A stretch of DNA of 64,000 bases from CAVYGM01 sp963768025 (lineage in GTDB: Bacteria; Bacteroidota; Bacteroidia; Cytophagales; Spirosomataceae), in NCBI GenBank assembly GCA_963768025.1, contig CAVYGM010000006.1, forward strand, positions 62,001-126,000, given 5' to 3'. The translations under genes and the position numbers were made by a program. Below are positions 35,699-45,765 of this stretch, piece after piece. Within the stretch, counting starts at the first letter, position 1. Every line of letters begins with the position of its first letter. Under the pieces are notes generated by a model. The model did not search any database and had not been told where the DNA came from. It saw only the letters and a program-made list of their open reading frames with translations.

Positions 35699-38600
35699 TT
35701 AGTCTTTTCGGGGAATATTCGGAGTATCAACTTTCCCGTAGTTGGAAGGTAAAATTCCAAAGTGTTCCTGGAACACCTTGGCAAAATACGAGAGATTATC
35801 ATACCCTACGGCATAGGCTACCTGCGTCACATTCTGGTCGCCGATTTGCAAGAATTCCGCCGCTTTCACCAACCGAATCTGACGAATAAAGTCTGAAGCA
35901 GTCGTGTTGGTAAGGGCTTTGAGCTTGCGGTGTAGTTGGGTGCGGCTCATATTGGCGGCCTGGGCCAGGCTCTCCACCCCAAAGTCAGGATTATCAAGTT
36001 GGGCCAAAACGGCTGCCGACAGGCGATCGAGAAACTCCCGCTCCGCATCAATCCTGGTGCGCTGGTACTTTTCAGGCGTAGGACTAGGGGTCAAAAATTG
36101 TCCGGTAGACTTCGCGAAGCTTTCGTACATCCGGGCCCGGAGCTGAACCAGATTTCGCACCCGCACCTGTATTTCAGCCCGGTTGAAGGGCTTGGTCAAA
36201 TACTCATCCGCTCCCAGTTCAAACCCTTCCAGCCGGTCGGCCAGGGTAGCTTTGGCGGTCAGCATCACCACGGGAATGTGGCTCGTCGCCTCCTGGGTTT
36301 TAAGCGCTTTACAAAAACCAAAGCCATCGAGCAGGGGCATCATCAAATCGCAAATAACGACGGTGGGCAGGGAGGCGGTAGCCTGGGCCAATCCATCCTG
36401 CCCATCCACTGCCTCCATGATCTGGTATTCCGTCTGGAAAATACTCCGGATGTAGGCCCTGATGTCGGCGTTATCGTCCACAATCAGCAGAATATTTTCG
36501 GTAGTGGGTGTGGCTACCACCTGCCTGGCCAACTGGTCGATATCGTCCATACCGGGATACATCCTCGCCTCTATCGCTTCGGGTTTGGGTGAGGAAGGAT
36601 AGTCTAGCTGATCCACAGTAGTGAGGGGCAGGGCAACGGTAAAAAGGGTTCCAACCCCCTGCGTGCTAGCTACCTGGATGGTACCATCCAGGACTTTTAC
36701 CAACTCGTGGACCAAGGCCAGCCCGATGCCTGTCCCTTCGTAAGGACGGCTGGTATGGCCTTGGATTTGGTAAAACCGTTTGAAGATATGGTCTAGGTGC
36801 TGGGGGGCTATCCCAATACCCGAATCCTCGATGGTGATTTCCAGCATTCCGGTGGCTGTTTCTCCTGGGTACTTCACCTCCATTTTCACCTCTTTTCCCA
36901 CCGGCGTAAATTTGAACGCATTAGCCAGGAGGTTAGAAACAATCTTTTCCAGTTTGTCGCGATCAAAATCACCCAGAAACTCCGGTTGTTTTTGGGTAAA
37001 TATAAAATTGATCTGTCGGCTGTTGGCCAAGGAACTGAATGAGCTGGCCATCATGCGCAGAAACCCGGCCAAGTCCCCTCGTTCGGGCTCGTTTCGAAGT
37101 TGGCCAGCTTCTAGTTTGCTGAGATCCAGGAGTTGATTGATCAGGCTCAACAACCGGTTAGCATTGCGCTGGATAAGGGGGAACCGCTCGTCGGAGGCGT
37201 ATTCCTTCATCGCTTCCTCCGCCGGCCCGAGAATGAGCGTGAGCGGAGTACGGAATTCATGCGATATATTGGCAAAAAACTGGGTTTTGAGCGCGTCGAG
37301 CTCCGCCAGCCGGATGGCTTCTTTTTCTCGAATTCCACTTGCTGCTGTAAGCGCCAGCGCTGGGTCTGAAATCGGTACAGCTGCCAGGCAATCACCGCAA
37401 AGGCCACGGCATAGATCAAGTAGGCCCACCAGCTCCGGTAGAACGGAGGCATAACCCGTATCTGGATTTCCTTTGGCTTGCTCCACACACTGCCGTCCGC
37501 CGAGCCTTCCACCTGCAGAGTGTAGGTACCATCAGGCAGCTGCGCATAGTTGGCGAAGCGGTTATTACCCGCCTGAACCCAATCGTTGTCAATTCCAATT
37601 AACCGGTACCGGAATTGATTTTTTTCTGAATTCGTAAAATCCATCAAGCCAAATTCCACGGTGATCAGATTCTGGAAGTAGGATAGCAAAATTTGGGACG
37701 TTTTTTCGATACTTTGGATCAAAATACCCGTCGTATCCCCCACGGTTACGGGCTCATTGTTCACTTTTAGTCCGATGATGTGGACTCGAGGCACCGGTCC
37801 CGCTTTGCTCCCAACCTCCCCGGCCCGGAACGCGGTGAGGCCATTCACACCCCCAAACAACAATTCCCCGGAAGCCGTTTTGAAGAAGGAATTGGTGTTA
37901 AACTCGTCGTCCTGTAGCCCATCGGCTTTGGTATAGTTGCGAAACACAAATGTTTTGGGATCGAAATGAGCCAGCCCCCGGTTGGTACTCATCCAAAGGG
38001 TGTTGAACTCATCGGCCAGGATCCCGTACACCACCTTGTTGGGCAATCCTTGTGCTTCGGTAAAGTGCCTGAACTTCCCGGATTGCTTGTCCAGTCGTTC
38101 CAGTCCTCCGCCTTTGGTGCTTACCCACAGGTACCGCCCTGGTTGGTAGGGGTCGTCCAGCATAGAGGACACAAAATCATTGCTCAGGCTGTGCCGGTCG
38201 GTTTCGTCGTTTTTGAAGAGGGTAAAACTGAGCGCAGTTTGCGGGTGCTCCGCCCGAATCAGGCCTTTTTGGGTACCGATCCACAGTGTTCCTTCTCCGT
38301 CAAAATACAGCGCAAAGGTTTCTACTTCGGCCCCGCTCCTCGGAATCAGGTGTTGGTAGGAATACACTTTGAAAGTCTCGGTGGCTGGATTAAAGCGGAT
38401 GAGCCTCCCATTGGTAGCCCCAATCCAAAGGGTACCCAGGGTGTCTTCCACGGTCCTGTTTCCCACAAACCCGAAGGCGCTGGCGAAGGGTAACGGGTAC
38501 GATTTGAGCAATTGCCAGTCCGGCGAAAACTTGTACAGGTGTTCTTCGTGGGTAATATAATTAACATTGGAAACCCAAAAATACCCGTTCCGATCCTGCA

Positions 38601-39811
38601 TCATGTACCGCTGCCGCCGGTCGGCCGCGGACAGTGTGTTTGCCAGAAAAGGCATCAGCTGATCGTTCTTCTTGTCCATTTCGCCGTACGCAAATTCATG
38701 GCGGGCGTAGTACCGTCCCTGTCGATCGTGGAGCAGGTAGCTGAGGGTAGTACCGGAAAGGTAGGAATGAAACTGCTTGATCTGGGGGTTGAATTTTCTG
38801 AGGCCATAGCCACTGGTACCCACCCAAATATTGCCGGTTTGATCTTTGAGCAAATCCGTGACCCCGTAGACATGGGCGGGCAAGCGCTACGAAGGCATTG
38901 GCCGCGGTGAGGCTATCCAGATCAAAAAACTCACTAGGCGACATTTTCCATAGGTACTCGGTGGTAGCAACCGCCAGGGTATTGGCATCCAAGGCAATCA
39001 GACTGACGCTGGTGTTCTTGGTTCTGGGCAAATTCAACGTTTTGATCACGCTGTCCCTGCTGCACACCACCTGCTGGGTACTCGCGGCAAACCAGCCCTT
39101 GCTTCCGTAAGACTTGTACATTTCAAAAGGCCCACCGGCCGCCAATTGGAGTGGGACCGCGCGGGTGGGTTGCCGCCAATTGAGGGTATATAGTCCATAG
39201 GTAGAACCAATGATGGCGGTCCCATCCGATCCAAAATCAATGGAGCGGGTGGTGCCCTCGGCCCCTTCCAGCGTCAGGGTGACTTGCTGGAGCTGTACCG
39301 CACTCGTAAAGTTGGACTGGGTCGGAAACTTGGTTCTGAGGGTTTGGGGTAAGGTTAGTTTGAAGAGCTTTTTTTTGTCGGTAGCTACCCAGATATCCCC
39401 CGCCGGGTCTTCTACCAAAAGTTGGACTCCGTAGTTCCCTTCGTTGGACGCGGCCTGATCCTTAATGTTGACATGATAGAATCGCTGGGTGTGGACATCG
39501 AAAAGACTCACGCCCTGGTTGAGGGTACCTACCCACAGCCTACCCTTGCTGTCCACCAAAAGAGCCGAGCAGTTGTTATCCGAAATACTGAATTTATTAT
39601 AGGGGTCGTGGGTGAATACCGTAAAATTATGCCCATCGTACCGATTGAGTCCGTCTTTGGTAGCTACCCAGATAAACCCATCCCGATCTTGTTTTATATC
39701 AAAGATCATCCCCTGCGACAGCCCATCGGAAATGGTAAACTCTTGCCAGCCAGGCTGCTGGGCAAATAGTAAAGAGGGGAGGAAAAAAAATATCAAGTAA
39801 AGATTCCGCAT
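35699..39811 (-). CDS. Hybrid two-component system regulator (propeller-Y_Y_Y-HK-REC-AraC), two frameshifts
   Basis: About 1370 residues. A signal peptide is followed by repeated propeller blades to about residue 700 ('DGFIWVATKDGLNRYDGHNF', 'TLWIGATNGRLIRFNP'). A Y_Y_Y domain runs about 707-790, and a membrane helix lies near 795. HisKA (about 845, 'FFANISHEFRTPLTLILG'), HATPase ('GTGIGLALVHELVKVLDG'), a receiver (about 1103-1230, 'VDDNADIRAYI', Asp in 'VICDLMMPLLDG') and an AraC domain ('LAQAANMSRTQLHRKLKAL') follow. Frame breaks lie near 38884 and 37330. Such regulators sense periplasmic oligosaccharides and switch on nearby sugar genes. It probably governs the adjacent isomerase and perhaps the sus locus. 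Confidence 0.93.
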
Positions 39812-40134
39812 CTACACTTCGCTTTGAAATTAATATACGAACAAACCGCCGCTTTAGATGGATAAGATTACATATTATTTACGAATATATAACTGATTTA
39901 TCTCTCGAAAAGTACCCCGTGCTTTAAGGCTTCGGAGAGAAACTTACTTGGAACAAAAAATAAAAAAATCAGACCGGTTCACGACCCGATTCAGGGCTAT
40001 TGGGGCAAATTTAGTGTTCCATGCAACAGGAGTGGCAAAGAATGCAACGGGAGTGTTAGCCAGCCGGAAGGGGTTCGCGGTATATTTGGAGAAGTGATTT
40101 GTCACTGTATTTTTTGAACAAACGATTACAAAAC
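39812..40134. promoter_or_regulatory. Divergent control region with a direct repeat and -7 box
   Basis: This 323-bp region separates the divergent hybrid regulator and the cyclase. Two 13-bp repeats, TGCAACAGGAGTG (40022-40034) and TGCAACGGGAGTG (40043-40055), are 21 bp apart, about two helix turns. An exact TATATTTG -7 box sits at 40081-40088, about 26 bp downstream of the second repeat, 54 bp before the cyclase ATG. This layout suits a dimeric transcription factor binding upstream of a Bacteroidota promoter. No clear -33 TTG is seen. No gene is present. Confidence 0.6.
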
Positions 40135-41733
40135 ATGACCAATCAACCTACTCCCAACCGCCTTACGGGGACGACCCGCCTGGGGCCAGTACGCCAGCCG
40201 AACCATCTTCCGGGCCAGGCTACTTTTTCCTTCATCATCCGCTGCCTGGTGGTGGTTGCCCTCGCCTGGTCGGGTGTGGTACTCCCAGGGGTACCGACAC
40301 CCCTGCGGGCTCAAAGTACCCCCCCACGCTCGGCCTCGCACTGGGTCAATGAGCTAAACAAGCAAACCGATAGCGCCCGAAAAGCCGAGGTACTGCTTTT
40401 TGTTGCGAAGGATATCGAAACCACAGATCCGAAAGGTGCCCTTGCCCACGCCGAGCACGCATTCACCCTGGGGGAGAAACTGAAAGCAGCCAAGGTGGTG
40501 GGGCTTGCTTCCCTGCAGCTTTCCCAACTATATACTACCCTGGGAAACAAACGCAAGGCCCGTCAATTCCGTAAGTTAGCCGAGGACAAGCTTCGATCGG
40601 TGGACCTCATGGGAGAATTGAAACGCCTGGAAACCCAAAAAGTGAAGGCGGAGGAATTAGCCGATTTCAATGCGGCAGAGGCGGCTACTTCGCAGGAGGC
40701 CGTCAGCCAGCTGAGTCTGGAAACCAGGCAAAAACAAGCAAGGTTAGCGGAGCAAGGCCAGGTAATAGAGCAAAATAACTCACTGATTGGACAGCAGGGG
40801 CAGCTCCTGACCCAGAAAGATTCGGTTCTGAGCCAGCGGGAACTGGAACTCCGCTTCCAGCAGGATCAGATCCTGATCCTGGAACAGGAAAAAGCCCTGA
40901 AAGCCGCTGAGACCGAACAGGCCCGAACGGTCCGGAACGCCCTGATGGTGGGGGCGGGACTGCTTCTCCTGCTGGCCGGGCTGCTCTGGCGACTGGTGGC
41001 CAACAAGCAACGGGCCAATCAGGAACTAGCCAAAAAGAATGTTCAGCTGGATGCCGCCCGCAAACGCTCCGATGAATTGCTACTCAATATTTTGCCGAGT
41101 GAACTGGTGGACGAGCTTAAAATTAAGGGAATTACCCGAACTCGCCACCACGACGACGTCACGATTATGTTTACCGATTTTCGCGATTTTACCAAGATCA
41201 GTGAGCAACTATCCCCCACCGATCTGGTAAAGGAGATTGACTACTGTTTTCGGCATTTCGACTACATCATTGGCAAGTATCCCAGCATCGAAAAAATAAA
41301 AACAATTGGGGACGCTTACCTATGCGCCGGTGGCCTACCCGACGCGCACCCCAACCACGCCAGCCAGGTAGTAGCTGCGGCCCTGGAAATCCGCGATTTT
41401 ATTGGCCAACTGGAACAACAGCGCAAGCGAGAGGGGAATCTCTGCTTCCAGGTTCGGATCGGAATTCATACCGGCCCCGTGGTGGCCGGCGTGGTGGGGG
41501 CTACGAAATTTGCCTATGACATTTGGGGAGATACCGTCAATACGGCCGCCCGCCTGGAATCGGCTAGTGAGCCTGGGCAGGTTAATATTTCGGATGCTAC
41601 CTTCCAGCGCGTGAAGCAACAATTTAACTGCCAGCATCGGGGCAAAATTGCCACCAAAAACAAGGCAGATATGAGTATGTATTTTGTGGAGAGCACGATA
41701 CCTGCCCTCACAAAAGCCGTGAGTATAGTGTAA
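40135..41733 (+). CDS. Membrane-anchored class III adenylate/guanylate cyclase
   Basis: The protein has a hydrophobic N-terminal region (FIIRCLVVVALAWSGVVL) and a TPR-like helical region ('SARKAEVLLFVAKDIETTDP..ALAHAEHAFTLGEKL'). A long coiled coil follows, then a second transmembrane helix (ALMVGAGLLLLLAGLLWRLV) and the cyclase domain. The cyclase shows the metal-site 'IMFTDFRDFT', 'KTIGDAYLCAGGLPD' and 'YDIWGDTVNTAARLES' (transition-state Asn and Arg). Class III enzymes make cAMP or cGMP; base choice is not decided here. The ATG at 40135 is used because the earlier TTG at 40099 lies next to the expected transcription start. It is 19 bp upstream of the lipase. Confidence 0.9.
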   Translation: MTNQPTPNRLTGTTRLGPVRQPNHLPGQATFSFIIRCLVVVALAWSGVVLPGVPTPLRAQSTPPRSASHWVNELNKQTDSARKAEVLLFVAKDIETTDPKGALAHAEHAFTLGEKLKAAKVVGLASLQLSQLYTTLGNKRKARQFRKLAEDKLRSVDLMGELKRLETQKVKAEELADFNAAEAATSQEAVSQLSLETRQKQARLAEQGQVIEQNNSLIGQQGQLLTQKDSVLSQRELELRFQQDQILILEQEKALKAAETEQARTVRNALMVGAGLLLLLAGLLWRLVANKQRANQELAKKNVQLDAARKRSDELLLNILPSELVDELKIKGITRTRHHDDVTIMFTDFRDFTKISEQLSPTDLVKEIDYCFRHFDYIIGKYPSIEKIKTIGDAYLCAGGLPDAHPNHASQVVAAALEIRDFIGQLEQQRKREGNLCFQVRIGIHTGPVVAGVVGATKFAYDIWGDTVNTAARLESASEPGQVNISDATFQRVKQQFNCQHRGKIATKNKADMSMYFVESTIPALTKAVSIV

Positions 41734-41752
41734 CATTAAGTACCGAACGAGT

Positions 41753-43657
41753 ATGAAACTGACCGTTGAACCACTGGTAAACAATTACCAAAAAGAACAG
41801 CTTCTCAATAACCTGTACAGAATTTTTGGGGAGTTTGATACCACCATGCTCACCCTCCTGGAGCCGATGCTCGAATGGGTAGAAGTAGGGGGAGGTGAAA
41901 TCCTATTTCGGCAGAATGAAGACGGGGACTCCCTGTACTTCGTGATTAGTGGCCGTTTGCAGGCGTTTGTAACAGACGACCAAAACAAGACCCAGGTGAT
42001 CGGCGAGATTATTCGGGGAGAAACCGTTGGGGAAATGGCCATTTTTACCGGTGACCCCCGCAGTGCTACCATCATTGCCCTGCGGGATAGTGTGCTGGTA
42101 AAACTATCCAAAAATGCCTTCGAACTGGTGATTGCGGCCTACCCTGCTGTTTCGATGAACGTAACGAAGTTGATCATCAATCGGCTGCGAACCTCACAAG
42201 GGGAGCGGCACGCCCCAAAAAAGCCGGTGAATATATGCGTGGTGGACTTGCACGAAGATCCTATGCACCCCAGGAAGGAGGCGATTGGCTTCGCCAAAAC
42301 CCTTCATCAATTGCTTCAGCCCAAGGGGCCCGTCTGTATCATCACCAGCCAGCTGATCAACGACCAATTTGGTCAGCCTGATTTTGCCCAGGCTAAGAAG
42401 AGTGACCCCGGCGCCTACCGGGAGCTATCAAAATGGCTGGACGATCAGGAATCCCAACATGAGTTTATGCTCTACGTGCCCGATTCCGCCACGGAGGGAA
42501 ACGAACCTACCGAATGGACTAAACGATGCCTCCGCCAAAGTGACGAAATATTGCTGCTGGCGGATGCCCGGCAGTCTTCCGACCTAACCACCATTGAGCA
42601 GACCTACCTGGCTACCTGCCAGGCTACCATTCCCCGTACCCTTATTCTGCGCCATCCGGCTGCCACCGCCCATCCGAGCAATACGGCCCAGTGGCTATGC
42701 GCCCGGCCTTCGGTAAAAACGCATTACCATATCCGGACGGGTCAGGACCGGGATATGGCCCGCCTGGCCCGCATTCTGAGTGGTACGGCCATCGGTTTTG
42801 TGCTGGCAGGGGGCGGGGCCAAAGGCTTTGCTCACATTGGGGTGCTTAGGGCGTTGCAGGAGTGGGGAATTCCGATTGATGTCGTGGGAGGAACCAGTGT
42901 GGGTGGTCTCGTGGCCGCTGCCTTCTCCTTCGACGAATCGGTAGATACCGTTACCCGGCACCTTCGGAAGGCGGCCCTCTTCAACCCTACCAAAGATTAT
43001 AACCTGCTTCCATTGATATCCCTGATTCGCGGCCGTCGGATCAAACAGATGCTCCAGACTTGTATCAGTGATTTTACGGGTCGGCCAGACACCGGCATTG
43101 AGGACAGTTGGCTCACCTTTTTTACCCTCTCGAGTAATTACACCCAGGCCCGCGAGGAGGTACATACCAGGGGTTCCTTGCTCAAGTATCTCCGAGCCAC
43201 GGCCGCTATCCCAGGCGTATTCCCGCCCATCATCCAAGGGGATGACTTGCTGGTGGACGGAGGAGCTTTCAACAATTTTCCGGCCGATGTCATGAGCCGG
43301 ACGGTGGTGGGCAAGGTGATCGGGGTAGATTTGAATATTGACAAGCCCCGCAAGCTAAACCTCGACGAAATACCCGGCCCGGCGGCTCTATTTCGCGACC
43401 GATTCCGTCCCAAAATGGGTAAAAAGTACCGGCTTCCTTCGCTGATTTCCATCATGCTCAATTCCACCCTCCTGTACAGCAGCGCCCGGCGCAACCAGAA
43501 TATCCGCTTTACGGACCTGTATTTCAATCCAGACGTCAGCCGCTTCGGCATGATGAGCTGGGCCTCCTACGATTTCATTGTCGATAAAGGGTATGAACAC
43601 GCCAAAGAGGTACTTCAAAAACTTGACCCGGAAAAACTGGCTGAACTTCGGGCATAA
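41753..43657 (+). CDS. Cyclic-nucleotide-binding patatin-like phospholipase (NTE type)
   Basis: This 634-residue protein starts with a CRP-like cyclic-nucleotide-binding domain (about 20-140; 'QNEDGDSLYFVISGRLQAFV', 'GEIIRGETVGEMAIFTGDPR'). An intermediate region (about 155-330) carries no motif I know. A patatin lipase domain follows with oxyanion loop 'GGGAKGFAHIG', nucleophile 'GGTSVGGLVAAAF' and catalytic Asp 'LLVDGGAFNNFP'. The layout matches bacterial NTE/RssA-type lipases, in which cyclic nucleotide could gate membrane-lipid hydrolysis. It starts 19 bp after a nucleotide cyclase stop, so its ligand is probably made by that cyclase. The pairing is the key evidence; the lipid substrate is unknown. 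Confidence 0.9.
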   Translation: MKLTVEPLVNNYQKEQLLNNLYRIFGEFDTTMLTLLEPMLEWVEVGGGEILFRQNEDGDSLYFVISGRLQAFVTDDQNKTQVIGEIIRGETVGEMAIFTGDPRSATIIALRDSVLVKLSKNAFELVIAAYPAVSMNVTKLIINRLRTSQGERHAPKKPVNICVVDLHEDPMHPRKEAIGFAKTLHQLLQPKGPVCIITSQLINDQFGQPDFAQAKKSDPGAYRELSKWLDDQESQHEFMLYVPDSATEGNEPTEWTKRCLRQSDEILLLADARQSSDLTTIEQTYLATCQATIPRTLILRHPAATAHPSNTAQWLCARPSVKTHYHIRTGQDRDMARLARILSGTAIGFVLAGGGAKGFAHIGVLRALQEWGIPIDVVGGTSVGGLVAAAFSFDESVDTVTRHLRKAALFNPTKDYNLLPLISLIRGRRIKQMLQTCISDFTGRPDTGIEDSWLTFFTLSSNYTQAREEVHTRGSLLKYLRATAAIPGVFPPIIQGDDLLVDGGAFNNFPADVMSRTVVGKVIGVDLNIDKPRKLNLDEIPGPAALFRDRFRPKMGKKYRLPSLISIMLNSTLLYSSARRNQNIRFTDLYFNPDVSRFGMMSWASYDFIVDKGYEHAKEVLQKLDPEKLAELRA

Positions 43658-43823
43658 GGTACCTTTGGTTGTAGCTATGAAATAAATTTTATGGCAGTTT
43701 AAAGGCAGAATTGGATACATGCATTCCGAAAAATTGACACAAAAATGAACCCTTTGAACCCGATTATCAGTTTGGGAGGAACATAGTGGCGGCCGTTACG
43801 CACCTAATTCAACCGAATCCAAC

Positions 43824-44888
43824 TTGAAAACCATACATACTTCCCCCACGCTGACGCCCAAACAGCTGGGCTTTACCTTTCCGGCCGAGTGGCACCCCCA
43901 CCGGGCTACCTGGCTTACCTTTCCGCATAACGAGGCCTCCTGGCAAGGCGATAAACTTTCGCGCATGCGGCCCCAGTACCTCGCCTTTATCAAGGCCATC
44001 AGTCAGGGAGAGAAGGTAGGGATAATAGCCAACGACGAGGCCCTCAAAACGTTCATCATCCAGGAATTGGATGCGATTGGGGTGGATATCCAGCAAATTG
44101 AGTTTGTGGTAAAACCCACCAATGATGCCTGGTGCCGCGACCACGGCCCGGCCTTCCTAATCAATCCCGAAACCCGCCAACGAATGATTGTGGACTGGGG
44201 GCACAATGCCTGGGGCGGCAAGTACCCTCCCTACGACGACGATGACCGCACCCCCCTCGCCGTGGCGAAGCACCTGGGCTTGCTCACCGTACAGCCCGGA
44301 ATAATCATGGAAGGCGGCTCGGTAGAATTCAACGGGGCCGGCAGTGTACTGACCAGCCGCTCGTGCCTTCTCAACCCCAACCGCAACCCCCACCTTACCC
44401 AGGGGCAAATAGAAGAGTACTTATGCAATTACTACGGAGTGGAACAGGTACTTTGGGTAGAAGATGGCATCGTGGGCGACGACACCGACGGACACATTGA
44501 CGACACGACTCGCTTTGTAAACGAGGACACGGTGGTAGCTTGCGTAGAGTCAAACCCGGCGGATGAAAATCACCAGGTATTGAAAACCAATCTGAACCTG
44601 CTGAAGCAGATGAGGCTTTTGAACGGAAAACCTCTGAACATCATTGAACTCCCTATGCCTAAGGCCGTGATGTTTGGCGATTTCCGCACGCCAGGATCCT
44701 ATGCCAACTTCCTGATCTGTAATGCTGGTGTCATCGTGCCGATTTTCGAAAACCCGATGGACGAGGAGGCCGTAGCGATATTGGAAAAAGCTTTCCCTGA
44801 TCGAAAGGTGATTCCGTTGCCCGCGACCGAAATCATTTGGGGACAAGGTAGTTTTCACTGTTTGAGCCAACAGGAGCCCATTTTGTAA
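43824..44888 (+). CDS. aguA: Agmatine deiminase family protein
   Basis: This 354-residue guanidine-modifying enzyme begins with a TTG start (KTIHTSPTLTPKQLGFTFPA). It has 'AEWHPHRATWLTFPHNEASW', 'VVKPTNDAWCRDHGPAFLI', 'DGIVGDDTDGHIDDTTRFV' (catalytic His about 224) and C-terminal 'GQGSFHCLSQQEPIL' (nucleophile Cys346). It hydrolyses agmatine to N-carbamoylputrescine, starting polyamine synthesis. No ATG exists in frame upstream, so the TTG is used. It lies about 165 bp after the lipase and may be transcribed separately. The frame is intact. Confidence 0.92.
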   Translation: MKTIHTSPTLTPKQLGFTFPAEWHPHRATWLTFPHNEASWQGDKLSRMRPQYLAFIKAISQGEKVGIIANDEALKTFIIQELDAIGVDIQQIEFVVKPTNDAWCRDHGPAFLINPETRQRMIVDWGHNAWGGKYPPYDDDDRTPLAVAKHLGLLTVQPGIIMEGGSVEFNGAGSVLTSRSCLLNPNRNPHLTQGQIEEYLCNYYGVEQVLWVEDGIVGDDTDGHIDDTTRFVNEDTVVACVESNPADENHQVLKTNLNLLKQMRLLNGKPLNIIELPMPKAVMFGDFRTPGSYANFLICNAGVIVPIFENPMDEEAVAILEKAFPDRKVIPLPATEIIWGQGSFHCLSQQEPIL

Positions 44889-44955
44889 GGGTAGGTTTTC
44901 TCGTGACGACTCATCCATTTTTTTTAGTCCAAAAATTTCTTCCTTATCTCAACCA

Positions 44956-45648
44956 GTGATCCAAAAACAGTGTCTCCTATTGCTGTTTACAGCCCTATTT
45001 TTCACCTCTTGCCAACCGGCCAAACAGACCGTAACCAGCTTCCAAATCACATCGCTGAAAGCGCTCGATCTGGAAGAATCGCTCACCCGAAGTGATGAAT
45101 TGCTCTTGGCCTACACGCTTACGGCCCTTGACGAAAAAGGCCATGCCCTGGCTATCAGCACGGGGAGCTGGGGAGTACAGGAAGCCCGGAAGGCTCAGAT
45201 TTTTTCCGAAAAATCTTTTCAGCCAATTCAGATTCCGATTCCAAAAAACGGGAAGGTGGTAGCGACGGTAGTACTAATAGAGGTTGATGACTACGAAAAA
45301 GCCCAGAAAACCCTGGCTGAAATCAAAAAGTACCACGACTACATCAGGATACCGGCAGGCCTGGCCGAACTGGCTGACGTGGCCCTCACCCCGATAAAAT
45401 ATCTTTCCCTGGGGCTTTCGGCCGCAGGCATAGGTTTTCAAGTAGCCGACCGCCTTGATGACGACGACGTACTCGGCCAGGTGAGCCGGGAATATACGCA
45501 CCAGCAGATCCTCGCCTCGCCCACTATTCGGGTACCCTTAACCTTTACCAGCACGCATCTGGGCAGCTCGTTTCACTACGAGATGGAGTTTGATTTGCGT
45601 AGTCAAAGCGTGAGGGTAGTACCCCGGCCTAAGTCCAAAACCTTATAG
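44956..45648 (+). CDS. Lipoprotein of unknown function
   Basis: This 230-residue protein has a lipoprotein signal ending 'LFFTSC' (lipidated Cys about 19), read from a GTG at 44956. The body contains 'SDELLLAYTLTALDEKGHAL', 'GKVVATVVLIEVDDYEKAQ' and 'YIRIPAGLAELADVALTPI', with no motif I can name. It is probably anchored in a membrane facing the periplasm. It follows the agmatine deiminase gene by about 65 bp on the same strand, but there is no functional hint. Confidence 0.7.
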   Translation: MIQKQCLLLLFTALFFTSCQPAKQTVTSFQITSLKALDLEESLTRSDELLLAYTLTALDEKGHALAISTGSWGVQEARKAQIFSEKSFQPIQIPIPKNGKVVATVVLIEVDDYEKAQKTLAEIKKYHDYIRIPAGLAELADVALTPIKYLSLGLSAAGIGFQVADRLDDDDVLGQVSREYTHQQILASPTIRVPLTFTSTHLGSSFHYEMEFDLRSQSVRVVPRPKSKTL

Positions 45649-45765
45649 AGCGCTTTTATCCTCCGCAGAAAGCCCGTAACTTTGAGGTTTTGTACAATAT
45701 TTACCCAGTTGGTTTGTTTACTATACACAGCAAACAAACCCCGTCAAGATTGAATTTTATTCTGT

